From the NCBI RefSeq assembly GCF_028657195.3, contig NZ_JANCPR020000003.1:186001-250000 (forward strand): a stretch of DNA of 64,000 nucleotides. Reading direction: 5' to 3'. Of this stretch, positions 19,569 through 30,316 are shown one piece after another. Numbering within the stretch: the stretch's first letter is position 1; every line of letters starts with the position of its first letter. The stretch comes from Streptomyces iconiensis. Lineage in GTDB: Bacteria; Actinomycetota; Actinomycetes; Streptomycetales; Streptomycetaceae. Below the pieces are notes generated by a model. That model did not search any database and was not told where the DNA came from. It saw only the letters and a program-made list of their open reading frames with translations. The translations under genes and the position numbers were made by a program.

Positions 19569-20021
19569 GTGCGCAGGCAACGCGCCGATGCCGGCCCGGG
19601 CTCCCACGGCGGCCCCCGCGCACAGGGGCCGGGTGGGGACGCCGGGCCGGCAGAGGGCGCCCCGCTGGTCGACGACGACGCGGGGCGGCTGATCCGCCCG
19701 TACACCGTCTGCAACGGGCGTACCAGGCCCTCGGGCCACTTCGATCTGATGACCCTGGTGATGGCCACGGGCTCCCGGCCGCAGAGCTACCTCGGCCCCG
19801 ACCACACCCAGGTGCTCGGACTGTGCGGGGGACCGGTCTCGGTGGCCGAACTCGCCGCGCAGATACGGCTTCCGGCCGCCGTGACCAAGGTCCTGCTGTC
19901 GGACCTCGCGGACTGCGGCGCGATCTCAGCGCGGGCCCCGGTACACGTGCCGCTGGGCCCGGAACCGACCGACCGAGAACTGCTGGAGGCGGTGCTGGAT
20001 GGGCTCCGTAAACGACTCTGA
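19569..20021 (+). CDS. cvnC: DUF742 protein CvnC
   Basis: 150 aa from GTG 19569. An N-terminal Gly/Arg-rich stretch of ~35 residues precedes a DUF742 domain with the family signature RPYTVCNGRT and a winged-helix-like segment (VSVAELAAQIRLP, then VKVLLSDLADCGAI). CvnC binds CvnB and CvnD in studied conservons; DNA binding has been suggested by the fold but not shown. A start further inside would remove the disordered stretch without touching the domain. It overlaps cvnD by 23 nt. Confidence 0.9.
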   Translation: MRRQRADAGPGSHGGPRAQGPGGDAGPAEGAPLVDDDAGRLIRPYTVCNGRTRPSGHFDLMTLVMATGSRPQSYLGPDHTQVLGLCGGPVSVAELAAQIRLPAAVTKVLLSDLADCGAISARAPVHVPLGPEPTDRELLEAVLDGLRKRL

Positions 20022-20640
20022 GACGAAGGCCGCGACCGCCGACCCGTTCCCCACCGCGCTGAAGGTCCTGGTCGCGGGCGGTTTCGGGGTGGGCAAGACC
20101 ACCTTCGTCGGCGCCGTGAGCGAGATAGAACCGCTGAGCACCGAGGAACTGCTCACCCAGGTCAGCGTGGGTACCGACGACCTGTCAGGCGTGGAGAACA
20201 AGGCGACGACGACCGTGGCCATGGACTTCGGCCGTATCTCCCTCGGCAGCGCGCACGTCCTGTATCTCTTCGGCACACCTGGCCAGGAGCGCTTCTGGTT
20301 CCTGTGGGACGAGCTGTGCGCAGGCGCGCTGGGCGCCGTGGTGCTGGCCGACACCCGCCGCCTCCAGCACTGCTTCGCCGCCGTGGACTTCTTCGAGCGC
20401 CGGGGCATCGCCTTCATCGTCGCGGTCAACGAGTTCGACGGTTCCTTCTACTACGACCCCGAAGAGGTACGGGCAGCGATAGACCTCAAGCCCGAGGTGC
20501 CCGTCGTGCTGTGCGACGCACGGCTCGCCAGCTCGGGAACGCAGGTACTCGTCTCACTGGTGCAGCACCTGATCGATTCATGGAGTCCACATGCCCCCGA
20601 CGTTCTACGACCCCACGAGCCACCTCCTCCTCACCCCTGA
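19999..20640 (+). CDS. cvnD: Conservon GTPase CvnD
   Basis: 213 aa. Small Ras/Rab-like GTPase of the prokaryotic MglA/CvnD group. Walker A/G1 is GGFGVGKTT (27-35); G3 is FGTPGQERF, the Thr-Pro-Gly-Gln version usual in this group; G4 is NEFD. Guanine exchange and GAP activities are thought to come from CvnA/CvnB. The ATG at 19999 lies within cvnC (23-nt overlap). The last ~15 residues are His/Pro-rich and are encoded where the next gene already begins, a 50-nt overlap. Confidence 0.93.
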   Translation: MGSVNDSETKAATADPFPTALKVLVAGGFGVGKTTFVGAVSEIEPLSTEELLTQVSVGTDDLSGVENKATTTVAMDFGRISLGSAHVLYLFGTPGQERFWFLWDELCAGALGAVVLADTRRLQHCFAAVDFFERRGIAFIVAVNEFDGSFYYDPEEVRAAIDLKPEVPVVLCDARLASSGTQVLVSLVQHLIDSWSPHAPDVLRPHEPPPPHP

Positions 20641-21172
20641 CGACGAGGAGGCGCCGCGCCGTGTCGTCAGACTGCGGGAGCTGGGCGTCGGCGACGCGCC
20701 CGTTCCCGAGTTCGACGCGTTCGCGCGGAAGCTGGCGGACGTCACCGGAGCGCCGTACGCGATGGTCAACTTCATCGACGAGCACCGGCAGTATTTCGCC
20801 GGGCTCTACACCCCCGCCGACGGCCAGGCGGTCGAGCTGGAGCCCGCCTCCGGCACGGCGCCCGCGCGGCCGGGGCGGGTGATGGCGAGGGACCACGGCT
20901 ACTGCCCGCATGTGGTGGTGCGGCGCAAGGCGCTGGTGCTGGAGGACGTCTGCGACTACCCGCGCTTCGCGGGCAACCCGGTCGTGGACGAGATCGGCAT
21001 CCGCTCCTACCTGGGCGCACCGCTGATCGACCGCACGGACATGACGCTCGGCACCGTCTGCGTCGTCGCCCAGGAACCCAGGCCCTGGGGCAGACAGGGC
21101 CTGGAGACCATCAAGTCGATGGCCGCCGAGCTGGTGGAGCTGATCCACCAGCGCGAGGCCGGAGGTTCCTGA
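20591..21172 (+). CDS. GAF-domain protein, fifth gene of the conservon
   Basis: 193 aa. A GAF domain fills residues ~40-185: it begins ITxLAS-like with FARKLADVTGAPYAMVNFID and ends with IRSYLGAPLID and LGTVCVVAQEPRPW, the typical GAF core strands. Cys94-region CPHV is conserved-looking and could hold a ligand or a bilin/heme, but this is speculation. In other conservons the fifth position is often a cytochrome P450. ATG 20591 lies 50 nt before the cvnD stop; the long overlap argues for coupled synthesis, with the GAF protein a sensory input to the CvnA-D complex. Confidence 0.87.
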   Translation: MPPTFYDPTSHLLLTPDDEEAPRRVVRLRELGVGDAPVPEFDAFARKLADVTGAPYAMVNFIDEHRQYFAGLYTPADGQAVELEPASGTAPARPGRVMARDHGYCPHVVVRRKALVLEDVCDYPRFAGNPVVDEIGIRSYLGAPLIDRTDMTLGTVCVVAQEPRPWGRQGLETIKSMAAELVELIHQREAGGS

Positions 21173-21207
21173 GCACCCGGCGCCCGCTCGCCCGGCAGCG
21201 TCCACCG

Positions 21208-21314
21208 TGCCGGGCGTTCACCGTACGGGCGCGAACGGGGCGCCCGGCCAGGGACATTCGCCGTACGGGTGTGAAGAGGGTGCCCGGCAACGGGCGTTCA
21301 CCGTGCGGGCGCGG
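21208..21314. repeat. Three imperfect tandem repeats ending in the acyl-CoA dehydrogenase stop
   Basis: Three ~36-bp imperfect copies built on tgcc(c)gg..cgttcaccgt, acgggcgcgaa. Copies start near 21208, 21242 and 21280, and the last one contains the stop codon of the minus-strand dehydrogenase (21298-21300). The copies sit between two convergent genes. They could be a relic of slippage or a transcription-end structure; no clean hairpin is seen. Confidence 0.6.
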
Positions 21315-22506
21315 ATTCCGGCTCGGTGCGCAGGGTGTCGGCGAGCTTGTGCGACCAGGATCCCTTCGCCGTGCCGAGCGCCACCTCGCCCAGCCGCAGC
21401 AGCTGGACGTCGGAGGTGCCGGCGGGCGCGAAGATGTGGTGCGCGTCGCGCAGATAGCGCTCCACGGGGCGGTCGGTGAACAGGCCGCACGCGGCGTGGA
21501 TCTCCATCGCGTTACGGGCCGAGTCGAGCGCGTACTCCACATTGACCAGCTTCGCGTTCATCAGCTCCGCGTCGCACGGCACGCCGTTGTCCAGCAGATG
21601 TACGGCGTGGTACGCGGCGAGCCTGGCCGTCATCAGCCGGGACTGCATCTGGCCGAGCTTCAGCTTGACGTTGCCCAGTTCGGCGAGCGGTGCCCCGTAG
21701 CGCTTACGTTCCGTGCAGAAGGCCGTCGTCGCGTCGAGGATGGCCTGGTGGATGCCGAGCGAGACCGCCGTGAGGTTGGCCCGGCCGTAGAGGACGCTGG
21801 AGGAGTAGGCGACCGAGAGCCCGTCGCCCTCGTCGCCCAGCCGGTTGGTGGCGGGGACCCGGCAGTTGTCGAAGACCAGCTCGCCGAAGCTGAAGCCGTG
21901 CAGGCCCATGGCGGGGCGCTGCTCGGCCACCGTGCAGCCGGGGCGGTCCGCCTCGACCAGGAAGGCGGACAGGCCGTGCGAACCGGGCCCCGTGCGGGCG
22001 ACGACGCCATGGAGGTCGCCGACGTGGCTGTTGCCGACGTAGATCTTGCTGCCGTTGAGGACGTAGCCGTCGCCCTCGCGTACGGCGCTGCTGGTCATGC
22101 CGAGGACATGGCCGCCGGAGCCCGGTTCTGTCACGGCTATGGTCGGCAGGCAGGCGCCCGAGGCAATTGCGGGCAGCCAGTCCTTCCGCTGGGCCTCGTC
22201 GCCAAAGTGAATGATTTTGGCGACGCCGAGCTGGGACGCCTGCACCATCGCGCCCATGGCGCCGCTCTCGCGGGCGAGTTCCTCGATGATCACGGTCTTG
22301 GCCAGGTGTCCGGCTCCCATTCCGCCGTACGCGCGCGGGACGGTCGCCCCGATCCAGCCACGCCGGGCGATCTGCCGGGAGACCTCGTGGCAGACCGTGC
22401 GGGACGCCTCCATCTCGGGTATCCGGGGCCGCACCTCCCGGTGGGCGAATGCCCTTACCTCGGTGCGCAGTTGGGTGTGCCGTTGGTCCGTGAAGTATCG
22501 ATCCAT
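21298..22506 (-). CDS. Acyl-CoA dehydrogenase
   Basis: 402 aa from ATG 22506, with GGGGAGGAGGG upstream. Standard acyl-CoA dehydrogenase fold with all three domains. Family motifs are ITVTEPGSGGH-like (IAVTEPGSGGH), the FAD-contact LNGSKIYVGNSHVGD, the C-terminal helical bundle with RKRYGAPLAELGNVKLKL and the final YLRDAHHIFAPAGTSDVQ. In place of the usual catalytic Glu (Y-E-G-T) this end reads F-A-P-A-G-T, so the base is not obvious; it may be an isovaleryl-type or specialised secondary-metabolism enzyme. Substrate unknown. A possible operator cluster lies upstream. Confidence 0.88.
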   Translation of the reverse strand: MDRYFTDQRHTQLRTEVRAFAHREVRPRIPEMEASRTVCHEVSRQIARRGWIGATVPRAYGGMGAGHLAKTVIIEELARESGAMGAMVQASQLGVAKIIHFGDEAQRKDWLPAIASGACLPTIAVTEPGSGGHVLGMTSSAVREGDGYVLNGSKIYVGNSHVGDLHGVVARTGPGSHGLSAFLVEADRPGCTVAEQRPAMGLHGFSFGELVFDNCRVPATNRLGDEGDGLSVAYSSSVLYGRANLTAVSLGIHQAILDATTAFCTERKRYGAPLAELGNVKLKLGQMQSRLMTARLAAYHAVHLLDNGVPCDAELMNAKLVNVEYALDSARNAMEIHAACGLFTDRPVERYLRDAHHIFAPAGTSDVQLLRLGEVALGTAKGSWSHKLADTLRTEPESAPAR

Positions 22507-22630
22507 GACGAGCCCTCCTCCCCGGGTACCTCCGCCTGGCCGCCTGCCGGGCGGGGGTTGCGGACTGCAATCTCGGCTGAGCCGGTGGTGCGCGGGTGAT
22601 GGAGCGGTGCGTGATCTTGCATGGCTTGGT

Positions 22631-22664
22631 ACCCGGAGAGCATTACCCGGTGGCATAGCCGGGT
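22631..22664. promoter_or_regulatory. Cluster of ACCCGG motifs upstream of the acyl-CoA dehydrogenase
   Basis: ACCCGG occurs directly at 22631-22636 and 22645-22650 and inverted (CCGGGT) at 22659-22664; the last two form an inverted repeat with an 8-nt spacer. They sit 125-160 bp upstream of the dehydrogenase start and about 130 bp upstream of the divergent beta-galactosidase. This arrangement suits a repressor controlling one or both genes. No bound protein is known. Confidence 0.4.
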
Positions 22665-22764
22665 TACCCCTGGAACCGGGAACGGCGTTCACCGGCCGGC
22701 CCGACGGCACTGCGGCCAGTGGTGCGGGTGGGGTGAAAGAAGCTGTGCGAAAGCGTTGATGTGA

Positions 22765-25992
<3,228 letters not shown>

Positions 25993-26045
25993 TCTCCTCG
26001 CGGGCACCGTGAGAGAACCGCTGGGCGAGGGCTAAGGGGCTGGAC

Positions 26046-26972
26046 GTGGCAGGACGGCGCGACGATTTCACAACGGTCGCCGACGGTACGCAGGTGGCGA
26101 CGTACACCTGGCTGCCCCAGCGCGGTGCGCGCGCCCTCGTCCAGATCGCGCACGGAGCCGCCGAACACGCCCAGCGCTACGACAGGTTCGCGCACTTCCT
26201 CACGGGCCACGGCTACGCCGTCGTCGCCTCGGACCACCGGGGGCACGGCGCGACGGCCCAGCACACCGGCGGGTACGGCGCCGTCGGAGCCGAGGGCTGG
26301 CGTGCCACGGTCGCCGATCTCAAGGAGATCGGCGACCGTGTGCGGGCCGAACTCCCAGGCGGCACGCCCTTCTTCCTCCTCGGGCACAGCATGGGCTCGC
26401 AGCTCGCGCGGGACTACGCGCAGGAGCACGGGGCCGGCCTGAGCGGGCTGGTGCTCTCCGGGACGTTCCGCTCGCTGCCCGGCAGCGAGCCGGACGGTGA
26501 CATCCGCAGGCTGGAGGAGGAGATCAGCGCGGGCGGGCGCGATGCCGTATCGGACTTCGTGCCCGAACTGTTCGGCTCCTTCAACGACCCCTTCCCGCAC
26601 CGCACCGGCTTCGAGTGGCTCTCGCGCGACGAGGCCGAGGTCGACCTGTACGTGGCCGACGAGCGGTGCGGCTTCCCCTTCAGCGCGGGGCTCTCCCTCG
26701 ACTGGGTGCTCGGCTCCCGCAAGATCAACGATCCGGCGCAGCTGGCCCGCGTTCCCCGCGACCTGCCCGTGCATGTCGCCGTCGGCGAGCAGGACCCGTG
26801 CAACCAGGGCATGACGCTCGTCCACGAACTGCTGGAGGACTTCCGCTACCTGGGCCTGCGCGACCTGACCTGGCGCGGCTACGCGGACGCGCGGCACGAG
26901 ATCCTCAACGAGACCAACAGGGACGAGGTGCAGGCCGACCTGCTGGCATGGCTGGAGTCCCGGCTGCCGTAG
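26046..26972 (+). CDS. Alpha/beta hydrolase, monoacylglycerol-lipase-like (Hydrolase_4)
   Basis: 308 aa from GTG 26046. The catalytic triad is complete: S115 in GHSMGS, D250 in VGEQDP, H284 in ARHEILNET. The motif HGxxEH near the N-terminus (HGAAEHAQRYD) forms the oxyanion hole and is characteristic of monoglyceride-lipase/lysophospholipase relatives. No signal peptide is visible, so it is predicted to be cytoplasmic. It follows the beta-galactosidase by 53 bp on the same strand and may be co-transcribed, though no functional link is evident. Confidence 0.9.
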   Translation: MAGRRDDFTTVADGTQVATYTWLPQRGARALVQIAHGAAEHAQRYDRFAHFLTGHGYAVVASDHRGHGATAQHTGGYGAVGAEGWRATVADLKEIGDRVRAELPGGTPFFLLGHSMGSQLARDYAQEHGAGLSGLVLSGTFRSLPGSEPDGDIRRLEEEISAGGRDAVSDFVPELFGSFNDPFPHRTGFEWLSRDEAEVDLYVADERCGFPFSAGLSLDWVLGSRKINDPAQLARVPRDLPVHVAVGEQDPCNQGMTLVHELLEDFRYLGLRDLTWRGYADARHEILNETNRDEVQADLLAWLESRLP

Positions 26973-27030
26973 GGACTCGCCGCAGGAAGGCCCGGCGCCC
27001 CGCCTCCCGGTCCACGGGCGGCGGCGGCCC

Positions 27031-29196
27031 TCAGCCGTTGGGTGCCCAGTCCCGTGCGAACTCGGCGGCCGAGGCCGGGCGCGCGTAGTACCAGCCCTGC
27101 GCCGTGTCGCAGCCCAGGTCCCGCAACTGGTCGGCCTGGTGCTCGGTTTCGACGCCCTCCACGGTCACCGCGAGGCCGAGCGCGTGGGCCAGCGAGACGA
27201 TGCCCTCGACGAAGGTGACGTCCACCGGGTCGGCCGGGTGGCGCTGGAGCCCCTGGGTGAAGGACCGGTCGAGCTTGAGGGTGGTGGCGGGGAGCTTGCG
27301 CAGGTTGGCGAGGTTCGAGTAGCCGGTGCCGAAGTCGTCGAGCGCTATGTCGACACCCAGTTCGGCGAGCTGCCACAGGGGCTTCAGCTCGTCCTCGTCG
27401 GCGCCGATGAGTGCGCTCTCGGTGACCTCAAGGCACAGCGAGGAGGGCTCGACACCGACGGCCTCCAGTACAGCGATGGTGTCGGGCACCAGATCGGGGT
27501 GGTGCAGCTGCCGGGGCGAGAGATTGACGTTCACGCGCAGCGGCCCGCCCGAGGCCCAGGTGCAGGTCTGGCGTACGGCCTGTTCCAGTACCCAGCGGCC
27601 CAGCGGGACGATGAGCCCCGTGTGTTCGGCGAGCGGGATGAACCGGTCGGGGCCGAGCCGCCCGTGCACGGGGTGCTTCCACCGCACCAGTGCCTCGGCG
27701 CCGTCGACCTTGCCGTCGCTCATGCGGATCAGCGGCTGGTACTCCAGGAAGAACTCGTCGCGCTCCAGCGCGGCCGGCAGGTGGTTGGTGAGGCTGTGAC
27801 GGTCTATGGCACGCGCGTCCGAGTCGGGGTCGGCCACCTCGTAACGGTTGCCGCCCGCGTCCTTGGCCCGGTACATCGTGATGTCGGCGCTGCGCATGAC
27901 CTCGGCGGGGCCCAGATCGCCCGAAGGCCCCTCGACGATGCCGATGCTCGCGCGTACGGACAGCTCGCGGCCGTCCACCGAGATGGGGGTCGCCAGCGCG
28001 GCGAGCGCGGCCCGCGCCATGCTCGCGACCTCCTCCCTGCCCTCGGGGTCGGAGACCAGCACGGCGAACTCGTCCCCGCCGATACGGGCCACCAGGTGCG
28101 TGGGTGTGGCGGTGCAGGACTGGAGGCGCTCGGCGACGGCGACCAGCAACTGGTCGCCGACGGCGTGGCCCAGGCTGTCGTTGACCGCCTTGAAGCCGTC
28201 TATGTCCAGATAGCACAGCCCGAACCTGCTCACCCCGCTGCCCGGTGTGAGGATCCGGTCCAGGCGCTCGGAGAAGAGGGTGCGGTTGGGCAGTCCGGTC
28301 AGCTCGTCGTGGGTGGCCTCGTAGCGCAGCCGCAGGTGCAGGAGGCGGCGCTCGGTGATGTCCTCCATGAGCGCGAGCTGGTAGCGCGGTTCGCCCTCCG
28401 CGTCCCTGAGCAGGGAGAGGGTCAGGTTGGTCCACAGGACGGTGCCGTCGGGGCGCTGGTAGGGCTTCTCGACGCGGAAGTGGTCGCGCTCTCCGCGCGC
28501 CAGCTCCCTGTGCAGGCGCCACACCTCGGGGGCGTCGTCGGGGTGCACCCAGTCGTTGATGTTGCGCCGGCGCATCTCCTCCTCCGAGTGCCCGAACATC
28601 CGCGCGAGGGCGCCGTTCGCGTCGCGCAGCCTGCCGCTCATGTCGGCGATGCCGATACCGATCGTGGCGTCCTTGAAGACGGCACGGAAGCGGGTCTCTG
28701 AGGCGTGCAGCGCCTCTTCGACGGTGGTCTGCGCGGCGAGTGCGGCGCGGGAGAGCGCCTCCTGCTCGGCGAGTGTGCGCTCGCGCAGCGCGCGCGAGAA
28801 CCCGGCCGCGATGGCGTGCTGGAGCCTGGCGCAGCGCGAGTGCGCGTCATCGACGGACAGCAGCCCGGGGGTGCTTCCGTAGAGCACGAGGTAGGACTCG
28901 ACGACGCCCAGGACGTGGGGCAGCGCGTCGGGGCTCGTGCAGTGCGCGGCGACGAGGGCCTCGCCCACGTCGCGTCCGGGCGCGGGACTGAACGGGTGTG
29001 CGTGCAGTGCCTCGGCGAGCCGGCGGGCGAGCGGGTGGAGGAAGTCCTCCAGCTCGGCCCGTGTCATCGAGGTCTGTGTCGCGGGGAAGACGGCTCTGCT
29101 CCAGATCCGCGCGAAGCGGCGGAGCCCGTCGTTGCTGCTGTCGCCGGCGCTGTCGGGGGAATCCTCGCGCCCTTCGCGCTCGTCGCCGGGGATCAC
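27031..29196 (-). CDS. PAS-GGDEF-EAL cyclic-di-GMP synthase/phosphodiesterase
   Basis: 721 aa, soluble. Residues 1-165 are an uncharacterised helical N-terminal region, 168-290 a PAS/PAC sensor, ~295-460 a GGDEF domain with intact GGDEF (373-377), and ~472-715 an EAL domain with intact EALVRW (501-506) and the NxxDDFGTG-like DDFGTGYSNL. No RxxD inhibitory site sits before GGDEF. Both activities are plausible; in Streptomyces, c-di-GMP controls sporulation through BldD and WhiG-RsiG. Architecture resembles RmdA, but I do not assign the name. GTG 29196 overlaps the stop of the upstream methyltransferase gene (GTGA), so translation is coupled. Confidence 0.93.
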   Translation of the reverse strand: MIPGDEREGREDSPDSAGDSSNDGLRRFARIWSRAVFPATQTSMTRAELEDFLHPLARRLAEALHAHPFSPAPGRDVGEALVAAHCTSPDALPHVLGVVESYLVLYGSTPGLLSVDDAHSRCARLQHAIAAGFSRALRERTLAEQEALSRAALAAQTTVEEALHASETRFRAVFKDATIGIGIADMSGRLRDANGALARMFGHSEEEMRRRNINDWVHPDDAPEVWRLHRELARGERDHFRVEKPYQRPDGTVLWTNLTLSLLRDAEGEPRYQLALMEDITERRLLHLRLRYEATHDELTGLPNRTLFSERLDRILTPGSGVSRFGLCYLDIDGFKAVNDSLGHAVGDQLLVAVAERLQSCTATPTHLVARIGGDEFAVLVSDPEGREEVASMARAALAALATPISVDGRELSVRASIGIVEGPSGDLGPAEVMRSADITMYRAKDAGGNRYEVADPDSDARAIDRHSLTNHLPAALERDEFFLEYQPLIRMSDGKVDGAEALVRWKHPVHGRLGPDRFIPLAEHTGLIVPLGRWVLEQAVRQTCTWASGGPLRVNVNLSPRQLHHPDLVPDTIAVLEAVGVEPSSLCLEVTESALIGADEDELKPLWQLAELGVDIALDDFGTGYSNLANLRKLPATTLKLDRSFTQGLQRHPADPVDVTFVEGIVSLAHALGLAVTVEGVETEHQADQLRDLGCDTAQGWYYARPASAAEFARDWAPNG

Positions 29197-30014
29197 CCCG
29201 CTAGTCCTGCCTTGCGGCCCACTCCGGCGAAGCCGCCGAAGACGACCGCGTCCTCCAGCTCCGGGGAGCTGTCGGGGCGCCAGCGTGGCACGGAGACGAG
29301 GCCGGGTTCGACCATCGTGAAGCCGTCGAAGAAGTGCCCGACGCTCTCCTTCGAGCGGATCACCAGTGGCGCGCTCGCGCCGCTGTAGACCTTCTGGAGG
29401 CCGATGCCGCCGTCACGCCTCGGCCCGCCCTCGGGTGAGCCGTGCGAGAGGACCAGCAGGCTGCCGGGCGCGAGGGGACGGGCCAACTCGGCGACGGCCT
29501 TGTGGGGTTCGTCCTTGTCCTCGATGAAGTGCAGCAGGGCCACCAGCATGAGCGCGACGGGCCTGTCCAGGTCGAGCAGCGCTTCGACCTCGGGGCTCTC
29601 CAGGATGTCCTGCGGCGAGCGGAAGTCGGCCGAGACGATGTCGACGCGCTTGTCGCCGGCCAGTACCGCGCGGCTGTGCGCGACGGCCACCGGGTCGTTG
29701 TCGACGTAGACGACGCGGGCTTCCGGGTCCAGGGCCTGGGCCACCTCGTGCACATTGCCGAAGGTGGGGATGCCGGAGCCGATGTCGAGGAACTGGGTGA
29801 CGCCTTCGGAGACCGCGAACCGGATGGCGCGGCGCAGGAAGGCACGGTTCGTCTGCATGATCTTCGGAAGTCCCGGCCACGCGTCGATCGCCCGCCGCGC
29901 CGCGTCCCGGTCGACCTCGAAGTTGTGCGAACCGCCGAGGTAGTAGTCGTACATCCGCGACACGCTCGGCACGTTGAGGTCGATGCCCTGTGGGGCCCAG
30001 GCGGGACGTTCCAT
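29193..30014 (-). CDS. SAM-dependent methyltransferase, DUF574 (Methyltransf_19) family
   Basis: 273 aa. Family signature at the N-terminus: PSVSRMYDYYLGGSHNFEVD, then SAM motif I FLDIGSGIPT and the acidic ribose-binding strand VVYVDNDPV. This family is expanded in streptomycetes and its substrates are not known. This copy is one of four in the window and the most divergent (YLGGSHNFEVD where two others have YLGGKTHYxAD). It is the first gene of a two-gene unit with the c-di-GMP enzyme, overlapping by 4 nt. Start ATG 30014 has a GGAG about 9 nt upstream. Confidence 0.9.
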   Translation of the reverse strand: MERPAWAPQGIDLNVPSVSRMYDYYLGGSHNFEVDRDAARRAIDAWPGLPKIMQTNRAFLRRAIRFAVSEGVTQFLDIGSGIPTFGNVHEVAQALDPEARVVYVDNDPVAVAHSRAVLAGDKRVDIVSADFRSPQDILESPEVEALLDLDRPVALMLVALLHFIEDKDEPHKAVAELARPLAPGSLLVLSHGSPEGGPRRDGGIGLQKVYSGASAPLVIRSKESVGHFFDGFTMVEPGLVSVPRWRPDSSPELEDAVVFGGFAGVGRKAGLAG

Positions 30015-30316
30015 CGAGGGGTCTCCAGCTCGCTGAATTCACCGGGGAGTTCCGGTCGGGTGCATGAGGCTACTGACCCGGAGACGGCACACGGAAGGAA
30101 TCGGCGGTTCTGCGGCTTGATCTCGCCCGGATCTTGTCGGCCGGTCCGGGAGTTTTCGGGGCATAGTACTCCGGCCCCTGCACGGGGCACCCCTCCGGGA
30201 CCAGGCATACCCATGAGTACGCAACGAGGCACCCGGAGCGCGTGGTTCCGCCCTCATCATGTTTAATTGCGAGCTGTTCGCAACAACGGGTGATCTTCAA
30301 CAGGAGTGTGCCACAG
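30015..30316. promoter_or_regulatory. Divergent promoter region with perfect inverted repeat before the ABC importer
   Basis: 302 bp between the minus-strand methyltransferase and the plus-strand importer. A perfect inverted repeat TTGCGA (30267-30272), 5-nt spacer, TCGCAA (30278-30283) lies 33 bp before the importer's ATG 30317 in an unusually AT-rich stretch (gtttaattgc). Its position suits an operator over the promoter or start of transcription. No other gene is seen here. Confidence 0.55.
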
